NCBI GenBank assembly: GCA_947179155.2
Contig: OX359275.1
Span: forward strand, 35,401,308-35,465,307
DNA length: 64,000 nt
Source of the DNA: Hedera helix
Taxonomy: Eukaryota > Streptophyta > Magnoliopsida > Apiales > Araliaceae
Reading direction: 5' to 3'
Part shown: in pieces, positions 23,248-35,650 of the stretch
How positions within the stretch are numbered: position 1 is the stretch's first letter
How the letters are laid out: each line of letters opens with the position of its first letter
Made by a program: the position numbers and the translations under genes
Notes under the pieces: generated by a model
The model's input: only the letters and a program-made list of their open reading frames with translations
What the model was told of the DNA's origin: nothing
Databases searched by the model: none

Positions 23248-25333
23248 TAGGGGTGTAAACGGATATAAACGGATATAGCAGTATCCGTATCCGAAAAATT
23301 AACTCGCTATCCGTATTCGTATCAGGAGGATTTTAAAAATCATATCCGTATCCGATATTCGAAATAATATCCGAATACGGATAATATCTGTTTCCGTTTA
23401 TTTTATTCAAATAAAAAGATTATTCGGATATCCGAATTCGTTTATCAATCACCTAATATAAAATTCATTCAAATTATTTATAAAAAATAAAGAAAAAATT
23501 GAATAATTACTCATAACCAATCACAATTTAAAGTTTAAACCATACATATTAATGAATGAATGTTAATTTATTTATTTTTAATAAATACAATAATCAATGC
23601 TCTAAATTACAATTCAAATAAGTTTTCATTATTTTTGAAATCTTAAATTCAAAATGAATGCTCTTCTTATTAATGTTTAGATGTCCATTAATAAATAGAT
23701 GTCCATTTTATGTGTTAAATTGGAGTAATACTGTAGTGTGTATAAATATTTATAGTCTATAATTATAACATTTAAATTATATTTATAACACTTATTAAAT
23801 GATATATTTTAGATATATTGTAACACTATATATAACTAAAATAAGGGAAAAAATAATGAGTTTTAAAGTATAGTTCATTAATAAACGAATGTTAATTTAT
23901 TTATTTATAATAAATACAATAATCAATACTCTAAATTACAATTTAAATAAGTTTTTATTATTTTTGAAATCCTAAATTCAAAATGAATGCTCTACTTATT
24001 ATTATTTAGATGCTCATTAATAAGTAGATGTCTATTTTATGTGTTAATTTGGAGTAATACTGTAGCGTGTGTGAATATTTATAACCTATAATTATAACAA
24101 TTAAATGATATTTATGACACTTGTTAAATGATGCATTTTAGATATATTGTAACACTATATATAACTAGAATAAAGGAAAAAAGTAATGAGTTTTAAAGTA
24201 TAGTTCATTATTGAATTAATGTTAATTAATTTATTTTTAATAAGTACAATAATCAATGCTCTAAATTACAATTCAAATATGTTTTCATTATTTTTAAAAC
24301 CCTAAATTCAAAAATGAATGCTCTACTTACTAATGTTTAGATATCCATTAATAAGTAAATGTTCATTTTATTTGTTAATTTGGAGTAATACTGTAGTGTG
24401 TATGAATATTTATAATCTATAATTATAACATTTAAATAATATTTATAACACTTGTTAAATGATGCATTTTAGATATATTGTAACACTATATATAACTAGG
24501 ATAAAGGGAAAAAGTAATAAGTTTTAAAGCATAGTTCATTAATGAATGAATGTTAATTTATTTATTTTTAATAAATACAATAATTAGTGCTCTAAATTAC
24601 AATTTAAATAAGTTTTCATTATATTTGAAATCCTAAATTCAAAATGAATGCTCTACTTATTAATGTTTAGATGTCCATTAATAAGTAGATGTCCATTTTA
24701 TGTATTAATTTGGAGTAATACTGTGGTGTGTATGAATATTTATAATCTATAAGTATAACATTTAAATTATGTTTATAACATTTATAACACTTGTTAAATG
24801 ATCCAAAAGTTATATTGTAACCCTTGTTAAATGATATTTATAACACTTGTTAAATGATACATTTTAGATATTTTAACTTTATAATAGTAAAAATTCATTA
24901 ACTATACTTAAATCAATTTATTAATATTATAATAAAAGTGTTATTTCCTACTTTTTAGAAGTGAAATGACATTTTTTAAAAATAATTTTAGTGTGATAGT
25001 GAAAACTAATTATTATATAAGGAAGACCATTTAAAAAAAATGATTTTGATAATTATATAAATATATATATATAAGTTATTCGGATACGAATTCCGAATAC
25101 GGATCCGAATTCAGATATCGGATTCCGGATATCCGCTATCCGCCGAATATATTTACGGACGGATGTTAAACGAATACGAATACGCCTATATCCGTATTCG
25201 TATCAGTTTATTTACGGATACTTTTAAACCGAATATGGATATATCTATTTTTTTCCGAACGCGAATAATATCCATTTTTTTCCGAATACGGATGCGGACG
25301 AATAAAATTTTTCGGTTACCATTTACAGCCCTA
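23248..25333. mobile_element. Non-autonomous hAT-like element, 2.1 kb
   Basis: The ends TAGGGGTGTAAACGG and, reverse-complemented, TAGGGCTGTAAATGG are flanked by a perfect 8-bp duplication CTTGTTAC (23240-23247 and 25334-25341), diagnostic of the hAT superfamily. The subterminal 100-250 bp are packed with ATCCGTATTCG/CGAATACGGAT words, probable transposase-binding repeats. There is no transposase ORF. The middle is an AT-rich tandem array. It sits in intron 2 of the inverted G6PD segment. Confidence 0.85.
23549..24876. repeat. Tandem array of four about 330-bp units inside the hAT element
   Basis: The units start near 23549, 23877, 24207 and 24538 with an ATTAATGAATGAATGTTAAT-like word. Each contains GCTCTAAATTACAATTYAAATA, GGAGTAATACTGTAG and TATTGTAACACTATATATAAC. 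The unit spacing is 328-331 bp. The last unit ends irregularly with short repeats of AACACTTGTTAAATGAT. Confidence 0.85.
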
Positions 25334-26801
25334 CTTGTTACATTCTTTTTGTTTTTGTTTTATGTTACTACTCTAACGACTCTGACACAAAAATATTGTG
25401 ATTTTAATGCATTGGCTAGTTCTCTGAAACAAATTTCAGTTGCTAATGCATGAAGTGATTGAGTTTTCCTTTTGATCAATTATTGCAGATATCTTACTCC
25501 GAGCAAGAATTCTGCAGAGGGACACTCAGAAGATGTATCAAAGTTTCTGCAATTGGTTAGTAAAACAGTTGTCTCTTTGTTTCTTAATTTGCTTACATCT
25601 TTAGCCAGCTATTTGCCATTTAATAACTTGTTATTGATCACACAGATCAAATATATTTGTGGCTCTTATGATGCGGAGGAGGGTTTTCGGGCATTGGATA
25701 AGGAAAATTGTGTGCATGAAATATCAAGAAACAGTAAAGAAGGATCATCCAGGAGACTATTCTACCTTGCTCTTCCTCCATCAGTATATCCTGCTGTCTG
25801 CAAAATGATCAGGAATTGTTGCATGAATAAATGTATGTGCTATCTATACCACAACTGTTTAACATTCATTTAGTTAAATGTTTATGATTTATCTAATAAA
25901 ACTAAACATTTCTGGTTTCACACATATACACTATTATTCAGAGAGAAATTTCTAGAGTCCTTCAAAGCATCATAGGAACTTACTTTATGGTAGAGATGTA
26001 TGCTTTTGTCTCACCTACTAGAAAAGGTTAGGTTTTTGGATTGCTGCTTTTAGCTCCAATGGATCAAGAACTGCTTTGTGTTCATCAAAGCATTTCTTAT
26101 TTATACACTTTGCACACAAAAAAATAGATTTTACGAAAAGGAGATTTAAGATAATAAAGTAAATTGGAATATGCTCCAAGTGATTGGTGTGGTCCAAATC
26201 TGGTACAGCTGGTGTCACAGTCTATATTTTTATGCAAGATTCCTTGAATTTGTGTAATAATTTTATTAAGCTCATTGAAGTAGAGCATTATGCTGCTATT
26301 TCAAAGTGCAGTTATTAATTATTGCCTTTTTTTTTCATTTAGTTAGAGGTAAATATTGACATTGGCTGCTCCTTGTGTATTGAACATGTGGTATGCGAAG
26401 ACAACACCTGTTACATATGGGAACGACACTAAAGGATTTTTACATAGTTGTTTTTTGGATGTGCGCATCAGTAGTTCACTAGTAGCTTTTCTTGCTTCCT
26501 CATCACCACAAAAGTTTATTAAACAAAACCCAATTTCAGAATGACAACGTACTTGAAAGTCGAAACAGCAAGGGAATCCGAGTCAAACCTGACGGTAAAG
26601 GTTAAAGAGCGCAGGGAAAGTCTTTTTCTTGGCAAGATCACCTGAAGCACCAAGAACGATAATAGAAAGACACCCAGTTTCCTGAACATTCTCACTGTCT
26701 TTTACTGTATAATCAGTTGCAAGAGGAGCTCTTTTCTCTATGCACCATTTGTCTGATGTCATCTTCTGAACTAATCCACATATTGCAGACTTCATAACCA
26801 A

Positions 26802-27480
26802 CTCTTCTCAAGGGCAAAGCTTATAGAAACGAAAGTTTTCAAGCTGAGTAATTAAAATAATCAAATTCAATGAGTAAAGGAAAATTAACTTCACTCATTA
26901 GCTCAGACAGTACTCAATTTCAGCTAAATTGAGAATGATTTGAAAATCTTATTAACAAAGTCTGATCCGAGGTCCAATTAAATAATCAGGACTACTAAAT
27001 AAGCACAACATGTAATTTCAATTGTCAACAAATTGAAATTTAAACTGTCAGATCCAAGCAAGGCTTTTTATCAATGAAATTTATCATAAGCAGATCTTGG
27101 TGAAGATAATTAAAATAAAATTACGATCACTACATATGAATTTAAATACAATAAGAATGAGACCAAACCTTAAAGTTGGGACCAGTGACAGCAATGAACA
27201 GGGATAGTTCGGAACCTAAAGTGTATGAACAAGTGTTGAGAGAAGAAAGACAGTGAGGGGTACCTTTTATTGATCCAGATCTTAGGGAGATAGATATATG
27301 TATGTATGTACACGTATAGAGAGAAACGTATGTAAAACGACTGTCGTCGGGGTGTGTGTTGATTCCATTTTTTGACACTTGTACCTCAACTTCTACGAAC
27401 TCTAATCCTCTTTCTGCAAATTTTCATATTCGTTTTTTCCCCCGCCGCCGCAGGCTGTTTGCAAAATTGCCTTGTATTTT
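26802..27480 (-). other. Probable 5' leader and promoter region of the G6PD locus
   Basis: On the minus strand, TTTAAG followed by GTTTGG near 27169 could be a 5' UTR exon donor, with the intron running to just upstream of the ATG. No coding sequence and no clear TATA box were found. Because the locus is broken, any remaining promoter would drive only a non-functional transcript. Confidence 0.3.
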
Positions 27481-28667
27481 GGTATATTTAGATGGTGTTC
27501 CAAAAAATTGAATAATTAAAATTTAAATCTTTAATATATTTTAATGACACTATTTTATCATTTTAAAAAATAAAATTTTATTTTATAATTTTAAATATTC
27601 AATTTAATATAAATAAGTGAATAATATTATTTAATGTATTTATATAAAAAAAATATTAAAAGACAACTCGTAATGATTTAGACTTAATTTTATCTCTTAC
27701 CAATTAAGAAGTAACAAGAGATCAGAAAAATTTTAACAAATAATTTTATTCTTTTATCAATTTATATGTAATGTTGGTAAAAGATATTAATAGATAAACA
27801 AACACCACCTTACACTTTTTTCCAACATTAACACTAATTCAAAGGAAGAAAAGAATAAAAAAGGTGTGCAAGGCTCAAAATATCACATAGCTCAAAAAAT
27901 TTGACCAACACAATGCTTAGGGGGGTGGCCGGCTATGCTAGGATTATCTTCTTTATATATATATATATACACTCCCAAAATGCTCCCACTTATACTGGGC
28001 CATTCATTAGAAGTCCTTGGGCCTCTCCCACCAACATTTGGGTTTATCTTGAAATTCCTCTTTGGGGCTTAGACTTTACTAATAATACAATCAAGCATTG
28101 GGCCAACTTATACTGGGCCATTCATTAGAAGTCCTTGGGCCTCTCCCACCAACATTTGGGTTTATCTTGAAATTCCTCTTTGGGGCTTAGACTTTACTAA
28201 TAATACAATCAAGCATTGGGCCAATTAATCACACCTTACATGCATACTCCTTGAGCTAGCTACAAAATCTTTCTACAAGACTTTTATATTTACTTGGGCT
28301 TGATCATAGGACTCATCTCATACATATCCAATCATTATTTTGGACATCTTTTAATTCCTTTCCGCGGACTAATTAAGGTGATAGATCCCTTAATTATTTA
28401 ATTAACACAATTATATCTTTCATGAGATTTACCTCATTCCTTGTCTTGAGCTTCCATTATTGTCATACAAGGCTCATCATTCAAACTTAGTTAATTTATA
28501 ACATAAGCTTCAATGCATAAACCTCCTAATTTAGTAATTTATATTAACTATCTTCTTTGTTCCATAATTAATTCAATTTATTTGAACTAGGTAGTCTCGT
28601 TAACTACCAATACACTTTACAACATACACACATATATACATAATTACTCCATCATGACACTTGACAC
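27481..28667. other. AT-rich intergenic DNA, possibly LTR-derived in part
   Basis: No gene is seen. A perfect 118-bp tandem duplication lies at 27988-28223. A run of TATATATATA followed by GGGCC-rich words, read on the minus strand, resembles an LTR promoter region, but I could not define LTR ends or a target duplication. Confidence 0.35.
27988..28223. repeat. Perfect tandem duplication, 2 x 118 bp
   Basis: The unit begins ACTTATACTGGGCCATTCAT and ends AAGCATTGGGCCA. The two units, at 27988-28105 and 28106-28223, are identical by eye. Confidence 0.95.
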
Positions 28668-29229
28668 TAGACCTGGCAAAAGTGGCCCGGGCCCGCGGGC
28701 CGGGCCGGCCCGCCCGTTTTTGGGCGGGCTTTGGGCTTTAGAAACGCAGCCCGCAGAAAGTTGGGCCGTTTTTGGCCCGGCCCGGCCCGCGGGCTTAATT
28801 TAATTTTTTTTTTTTTTTTTTTTTTTTACTTTTTTTTATTGTTTATTGTTGACAAAAAAAAATATTAACTTAAAAATAAATCAAATAAAAAAATATAAGA
28901 GTAAATTTTAACATGTAATCTTGAATAATAATGTAAAAAAATATTATGAATATAATATATTAAATATATAATCGGTAGTGTATATATAATTAATATACAT
29001 ATATATATATATAATAGACTAATAGTAAGTAGTAGTATATATATATATATAATAATGGGTAGTACCGTAGTAGCCTATTGGCTATTAGGCTATATATATA
29101 CAGTAGCACTGTATATATATAGCCACTGTGTGATATATATATATATATATATATAAATATAACACATTAGTTATATATAAATATAACACAATATATATAA
29201 ATAGTCACTGTGTTATATATAGCCACTGT

Positions 29230-29284
<55 letters not shown>

Positions 29285-29631
29285 GTTATTATTATTAAAA
29301 CATTTAATTATGATTCTTTCAAATTTGATAGCAATAATTCAATAAAGCATTTTCGGTTTTGGTATATATAAAAATTATGTGTCATAATTATAAATAATTA
29401 GTGTTAGTATTTATTTTAAATTCTAAGTTATAATAAAAAAATTTAAAAATTAAATCAATAATTTAAAAAAAAAAAAAAAAAATTACGGAAATGGCCCGCG
29501 GGCCGGCCCGGCCCGGCCCGCGCGGGCCACGGGCCTAACACTTCCCAGCCCGTGAAAACCCGGGCCAAAAACGGCCCGGCCCGTTTTGGCCCGGCCCGCT
29601 GTCGGCCCGGCCCGCCCGTTTGCCAGGTCTA
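28668..29631. mobile_element. hAT-like MITE with GC-rich ends and AT-rich core
   Basis: The ends TAGACCTGGCAAA and the exact reverse complement TTTGCCAGGTCTA are flanked by CTTGACAC (28660-28667) and ATTGACAC (29632-29639), an 8-bp duplication with one mismatch. About 130 bp at each end are built from GGCCCGGCCCG-type palindromic words. The core is AT-rich with several TATATA runs and repeated GCCACTGTGTGATATATA. It is non-coding. This TAGACCTGGCAAA-type hAT end is widespread in plants. Confidence 0.85.
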
Positions 29632-29752
29632 ATTGACACATAATCATTTTTAAATGATTTCATTTTCATTAATATTAATATTACAAAATTTTCTTAGTCA
29701 GTACAATATATCTTTTAATCCACAATCTTAGCTACTAAGATTATAATAACTT

Positions 29753-31636
29753 TGTAACATGGCCCAAAAACTTGATAATGTTAATGATCACGCACTCTAC
29801 TAAGGTCTCTAAAAAGTGCACACTCTCCAAATGACATTTAAAGGTGTGCGTCTTAATAAGTCCTATATAGCTCCAGAAATAACGTGAACACTAACAGGTT
29901 CTATACGCCGGACTGATGATTTCAAAAATATTTCACAATCTCATCGATATTCAAAACTATACTTATTTCACAGTTCAAATTCATATAATTCTATTTCACG
30001 GTTCAAAAATAAATACTTGATCTGAAGTTTTAAAATAAAAGAATATAACATTTTAATTTAAATTGAAGCCTTAAATAAAACATAATAAATTTTGAAACGT
30101 ACACTTAGACATCCGAGTTTACTAAGGCGTACATAAAAGTAAATGATAATTTGAAAATACTAAATAATTCAGAGATCGACTTACCTCGATATTGTAAAAC
30201 ATAAAAATCAATAACCGAACAAATCCTAAATGTTAACGATATCAAATACGAAATATTATTCACCATAAAAATATTTTCACCTCAAATTAAATATAATCCA
30301 AACTAATAATTCCATAATAATTTGAAATACATTCAATGTGCCTTTAATTATCACCTTAGATCACTATTACTACTACAATACTTGAAAGTCAATAACAAAA
30401 CTTAAGAAATTCTTAAAACCCTAATATGACAAATTATTCTTAAGACAACAGTCCACTATTATGATCTTATCACCGTTAATTAAAATTTATTTGTCAAATT
30501 AATTAATTTTAACAGAAACTAGACTTTGAATAGTTCAATTTAGTCTAAAGAATCACCCAAATATGATTTAGAATCTTTAAGTTATATACATTTTTAAATA
30601 TTAGGATTCACTATTGAAAATCTACTTGAAAAATACCAGATCATCCACTTGTTAAAATTCATAACAAATCATTCACTAATCTTTAAAGGTTCAAAATTGG
30701 TGATCATATTCTTAGCTTATATATGTATAACATATCTAAAAATTATACCGATCCAACGGTTGGATTAAGAGATATAACCCATGAAATAGATCTTAAAATA
30801 TAAAAACTGATTTTCAGATTTTAATGTTTACAAGAAATAAAATTATATTTATTTATATAAATTTATCTCCTCTTTTTTATTATCATGACTTCTAATTTCA
30901 TGTCTCTATTTTGATCAAATATAATCTATAGTTTAAAAACCCTCATAACTAAACCTAAAATCAAAATATAAAATAATGTTTACCTTCCTTGTTTGTCATT
31001 CTTCAATACGAAGTAGTAAATAATATGACTTTTGAGTCTTTTAAAATCTTCAAAAAAAATTAATGTCTTCGCGAAAATTTTATATCCCAAAAAGATACAC
31101 GAAATAGGCTCAAGAATCATTCGATTCGGCGTTACTATAATTGAGTTACAAAATTTTAAAATTAGGGCTAAAAATAGTGACAAGAATCATGACAGATTAA
31201 GTTTTTCATAAATTTTAGGGATGAATATGATGTCAAATAACTTTTCTCCCTCTTCATAATTGTAGAGGAGGAAAATTTGAAGAAATAGGCTTAGGATTCA
31301 CTCAATTTTGACATCGAAAGAATTAATTATGATTTTTCTAAGGAGTTACAGAATATATAAATATTCTACTCAGGAATTCAACTAACTAAATTAGAATAAG
31401 ATTAAGACTACATCTTCACTCTTTAAATATAAATATGAAACAATATAGAAGTTATCAAAACCTTAATGTACTCCTCAGTTTTAATTAGTTCAATTATTTA
31501 ATTAGCTATTAAAAGAGTTTAACTTTCCAAACGAAATAAAAAAAAATTAATAACTTACTCTTTTTTTTCCAATTCAATTATGCTTTTAGACAAATTCAAA
31601 TTAGTATTTAATTATTAACAAAAATTCGAGTTATTA
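29753..31636 (-). repeat. Probable 3' LTR of a minus-oriented chromovirus
   Basis: On the minus strand the stretch begins TGTAATAACTCGAATTT directly after a GGTGGGGAAGAA polypurine-like tract and the chromovirus-typical TTTCGAGGACGAAATTC. That places an LTR start at 31636. I infer the other end at 29753 from GGGCCATGTTACA, which resembles the CA ends of the other LTRs here. That end is uncertain and no target duplication could be checked. Confidence 0.5.
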
Positions 31637-32508
31637 CATTCTTCCCCACCTAAAAAGAATTTCGTCCTCGAAATTCAAATAAGCTACATAAAGTTTTATT
31701 TTAATTTATTTATTTTTGCAAAACTCTAATACATTAGATAAACAAAAATACTCTACGAATTATATTACTAACTCTCTTTAGCACCTTAAGAGCTTCAAAA
31801 TATCCCAACCTCAATTCAAATTAATTCTCAAATATTATTATACCAAAGAATATACCACTAAGATATCTTAATCACCATATTAAACTCTAAGTCACATTCT
31901 ATTATTTGCATAAGCAAACTGCATACTTTCAAATGTTCAAGATCTCTTAAAATCTATTGAATTTTATCACTTACTATTCCATAATTTAATAAACCATTCA
32001 TCTCTAAGTGCAAATCTTAATCCAACAGATTCCAAAATCTCCTTATACTATCACAAAAACTTCATACAACATAACTCCAATATCCTACTAAAAAATAGCC
32101 ACAAAATTGATCAATAACCTTAAATAATTAATCTAATTACCTCGACTATTTATAACTCAAGTTTACAAGAGATCATCTATACTTAATAGTTTTCATTTTA
32201 TCATATTATCTCATCAATACACATACCTCACATCATCTACAAGCTTAACAAAAATCAAAGCATAACCCAAATCAAATCCTCAATTCTAAAATCATAATAG
32301 ATTGTTACCAAAAAGCACTTTAACAATTAATTCTCCAAAATTAAATACTTGCTGATACAAATACTCGTATCATAATCATATTACACATATAATCATTTCT
32401 TAACTGTACAAAATATAGCTTTATTCTCCTTAATGATCCAATCACAATTCTTAACTAATATCATTACTCCATCGCATAACAATAATAACCTTAGCAAATT
32501 ATCTCATT
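31637..32508 (-). mobile_element. 3' internal remnant of the minus-oriented chromovirus
   Basis: The first 40 bases hold the TTTCGAGGACGAAATTC motif and the polypurine tract next to the LTR. The rest is AT-rich and non-coding, without recognisable pol motifs. It is cut at 32509 by the plus-oriented element. Confidence 0.5.
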
Positions 32509-33436
32509 TGTAAGACCCCGAATTTTATGAAATATAAAATTTAATTTCTCTTCATATATATTTTTTTCTGAAACAGTAAGTGGTTAAATCGATAAAGTTA
32601 AAAGTTAAGGATGTTATGTGAAAATTTTATTTTGTCGGACAATATTCGCTTTGTCGGGGAATATTTAGGCCGTACGACGGCGCCGAAATAACTAATTATT
32701 GGTGGACCCCACAACGGAATATTTGTCAGATATAGAAAACGACAAAAGTAACCTTTTTAAATAAAAATAGTCAACGGTGTTAACTGTTAAAATACCGGTG
32801 ATAAAAGAATAGTAGCATACTGTAGTTTATGGTATTTTCTGTAGCACACGGTACTCTACAGTAGCACACGGTATTGCATAGTGTCTCATATTATTGGTCT
32901 GATAATTGACACCGTAACTGTTACGCATCATTTCATCGATAATTGTCACTGCATAATATTTTATATTATCAATTCAATAATTGTTGTTACACAGTATTTT
33001 GCATTATTAATTTAATAATTGTCATTACACTGTATTTTATATCATTGAGTCAATAATTGTTGCTGCACTGTTTTTAAAATGATTGAACATAATAATTGTC
33101 ACAGTTGCAAATATACTATAATTTATATTATTAAATTAATAATAATCTGTAACGTGTTTATTTATTGTTGAATTATTGTTGTAGCATTATTTTATTTTAT
33201 ATGTTGGACCCACAGGAAGAATAAATAAATAAATAAATTTTTTTTTAAAAAAAAAATAAAAAAAAAATTAATTTTTACTATTTAAAATAGTAACATGTGG
33301 ACCCTATGTGGGGGGCCACATGAAAATTTAAAACGTGAATTGTGAAGGAAAAGCAGCCAACGGCTGCTGATACATATTTCAGCACTGGCATGCGCACTGC
33401 TGCCACCTACCACACGCATAGTACCCTTATTTCTCC

Positions 33437-33444
33437 TATAAATA
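33437..33444 (+). promoter_or_regulatory. LTR TATA box
   Basis: TATAAATA in 5' LTR context, followed by GCTTGCTCAGC. It probably drives element transcription starting about 30 bp downstream. In the second LTR the same box is split by the nested insertion. Confidence 0.65.
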
Positions 33445-34032
33445 GCTTGCTCAGCTGAATAGAAAAATCACACCTAAAACATAAAAATTTTCTATAAGAA
33501 TTTTATGAGTTTTCTCTGAGAATAGTAAGGTTATTTTGAGAGTTTGAAAGCCAAAAGGAGTGCAGGAATTTTTCAAGTAAGTCTTTTATTAAAGAGTAGT
33601 AATTTTATAAATTCCTATTTTTCACGGTATTCACAAATCTTCCCTTAGAAGACTCTTCTTTGAGAAGATTCATTTTTAAAAACTTTCTTTGAAAGATTTA
33701 TTTTGGAATATTATTTTAAAAACTATTTTAAAGTTGTTATATTATACTACATAAATTATGTTAAATATATATAATTTTGATAGTTCATAATATATGAATT
33801 ATCATACGCCTTGAAATTTATATGTGGTAATTACTAATTATAATAAAAATATATAGGTTGATCAACCTCATTTAAATCAATATCCACTCACGTGTTAAGG
33901 TAAAGGGTATCATTCTTTTCATCATCATACATGGATATTATTTCTTTCTTACTAGAAGGGATTATCATTCTTTGATTCTCGAAAATAATATTGTTTCTTT
34001 CTTGTGCCATTTATTTTCATGTATTAAATTGT

Positions 34033-34275
34033 GGGAATAACCTTACGGCGCGGATTACCGCCTGTTGGTGAATAACCTTTTATATTCATTCCTTATTAAT
34101 CTCTGAGAATAACCTTACGGCGCGGATTACCGCCTGTTTGGTGAATAACTCTTCGTATTCAAATTGATGGGAATAACCTTACGGCGCGGATTACCGCATG
34201 TTTGGTGAATAACTCTTCGTATTCAAATTGATGGGAATAACCTTACGGAGCGGATTACCGCCTGTTGGTGAATAA
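34033..34275 (+). repeat. Four about 63-bp tandem units in LTR 1
   Basis: Each unit contains GGAATAACCTTACGGCGCGG or a one-base variant, then ATTACCGC and TTGGTGAATAAC. The corresponding place in LTR 2 (46841-47025) has three units. Confidence 0.9.
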
Positions 34276-35630
34276 CCCTTTTTATTTGTCTCGTGTGGAA
34301 ATAATTTGTCTACACGAATTATCACAAGACACTTTTATTCCATATTTGTAAGTGATATCATTTTCCTTTATACTCATAAGGGATACCATCTTTTTCATCT
34401 TCCATTATTCAAACTTACTATGGTAAGGGATATTAATTTCCTTCACCTTTTGTTAATCAAATCTGCTACGGTAAGGGATATTATTTTCTTTCATACACCT
34501 AAATTGAAACTTATTATGGAACTATTGCTTCTATAATTCCTGAAAATATTATATGTTCCATAATAGTTGAACTTCATTATTTCAACTGAACCTTCCTATT
34601 TTCTGAACATTTCTATTGAACTGTAACCGTTATTCTGAACTGTGGATCTTGAATATCATTTTTAAATTTCACTCCACATCATGTTGGCAATTTGGACATT
34701 GTTTGAATCTGCACAAAGTAAACTTCTGATACTTATTGTTTATCCTGTTCTTCTGTTCATCATTTGTATCACTGTTATTTGTATTAATCATCAAGAATCA
34801 AGCTGTTGTGAATATCTGTGGCCGGGGGCACAGATGTGATATAATTGTTGAACAGATGATAGGTTAAAGGCGATATACTAGGTTAAAGGCGATACATCTG
34901 TTCGGTGTCTTTTATGGCACGTGGTGAAAGTTCTCTTTGGCCCGTAGTGCATAGATGAACTGTTGTTTGGTATGATTATGACCAAAGGCTGAATTTGGTA
35001 TAATCATAACCGTTGGTGTTATATTGAATATCTTTGGCCCGTAGTGCAAAGATGAACTGTTGAATTGCATGATTATGACCAGGAACTGTGAATCTTTATT
35101 ATCATGACTAATGGTATTTCAGATGATAAAAGTTAATGATGTTTTTACTAAAAAGAGAAGCGAGTGGACATTATAGTCTGCATTATTCTTCTAATAGATT
35201 GTTCATTCCGCTGCTATTATTAATCTGAACATTGTTTAAGAATTTAACTGCAGTTTTTGATATAAACCTTGTAGTCTATTGTATTCTATCAAGAACTTAA
35301 CTGTTGAAGGCTAATGATAATTTATTTGTCATTATCTTAGTCATGATATTTCTTACTGGGCTATTTGAGCTCACCCTTTCTTTTGTTCTATTGTTTTTCA
35401 ACAGGAGATGAAAACGTAACGGGGTCTAGCCGGGGGATGGAGTGAGTGTCCGAGGAATAGCTATCATAGTCTTCACGTGTTGTAAAATAGTGTGGCAATA
35501 ATAGTGAAGACTTAGTCGTGTATTATTATACACTGTATTGTTGTACGTTGTGCTTTGTTGTAATAATTTTGTTGTAGTCTTTTGACGACTCAAGTTTGGG
35601 CTGTGAAGGCCTAGATTTGGGGGCGTCACA

Positions 35631-35650
35631 GTTGGCATCAGAGCTTAGGG
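35631..35650 (+). other. Primer-binding site of the Tekay-type element
   Basis: GTTGGCATCAGAGCTTAGG directly after the LTR resembles the usual TGGTATCAGAGC site complementary to initiator tRNA-Met, with one change. The same site recurs at 48375. Confidence 0.65.

Larger units (their letters stand above)
22959..25832 (+). pseudogene. Inverted exons 2-4 of the G6PD pseudogene
   Basis: Exon 2 is 22959-23045 (HEVYIFGNART, then ELRDRIRG), with one extra C in the CCC at 23005-23007 that shifts the frame. Exon 3 is 25489-25555 (EDVSKFLQL). Exon 4 is 25646-25832 ([20 protein letters not shown], ending CCMNK). All keep AG acceptors and GT donors on the plus strand. Their phases fit exactly between exon 1 and exon 5 of the minus-strand locus: CAG/GGG, GG/A, phase 0, and T/CT giving MNKSDLGGW. 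No minus-strand copies of these exons exist between 22590 and 26589, so this is an inversion and not a duplication. The breakpoints lie in 22591-22958 and 25833-26588. Confidence 0.88.
18153..26801 (-). pseudogene. Cytosolic-type glucose-6-phosphate dehydrogenase pseudogene
   Basis: Minus-strand exons, in gene order: exon 1 26762-26589 ([15 protein letters not shown] motif [10 protein letters not shown]), exon 5 22590-22433 (active-site RIDHYLGKE), exon 6 22348-22280, exon 7 remnant ending 21691, exon 8 21395-21359, exon 9 21185-21114, exon 10 20698-20552, exon 11 20346-20251, exon 12 19495-19425, exon 13 18734-18619, exon 14 18454-18409, exon 15 18321 to about 18153. Splice sites and phases fit the plant cytosolic enzyme, which oxidises glucose 6-phosphate with NADP+ in the oxidative pentose phosphate pathway. 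No transit peptide is seen. Lesions: exons 2-4 are inverted, exon 7 is reduced to about 22 bp with a stop, exon 10 has lost one base near 20600, and exon 15 shifts frame near 18245 and lost a T before the stop. Exon 12 also carries VICLQPS where VIRLQPS is expected. No full enzyme can be encoded. In-frame codons extend upstream to an ATG at 26801. Confidence 0.9.
32509..35630 (+). repeat. 5' LTR of the Tekay-type element
   Basis: The LTR is 3,122 bp, begins TGTAAGACCCCG and ends GGGGGCGTCACA. It carries a TATAAATA box at 33437-33444 about 930 bp in, and four tandem units of about 63 bp near 34033-34275 containing AACCTTACGGCGCGGATTAC. Confidence 0.9.

Noticed and set aside
26356..26544. Plus-strand ORF next to the inverted G6PD exons
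   Set aside because: It matches no part of G6PD and lies in presumed intron or breakpoint DNA.
18153..26801. A functional G6PD gene on the minus strand
   Set aside because: Inverted exons, a near-lost exon with a stop and several frame shifts rule out a normal product as sequenced.
27900..28660. A copia LTR
   Set aside because: LTR-promoter-like composition only. I could not find ends or a target duplication.
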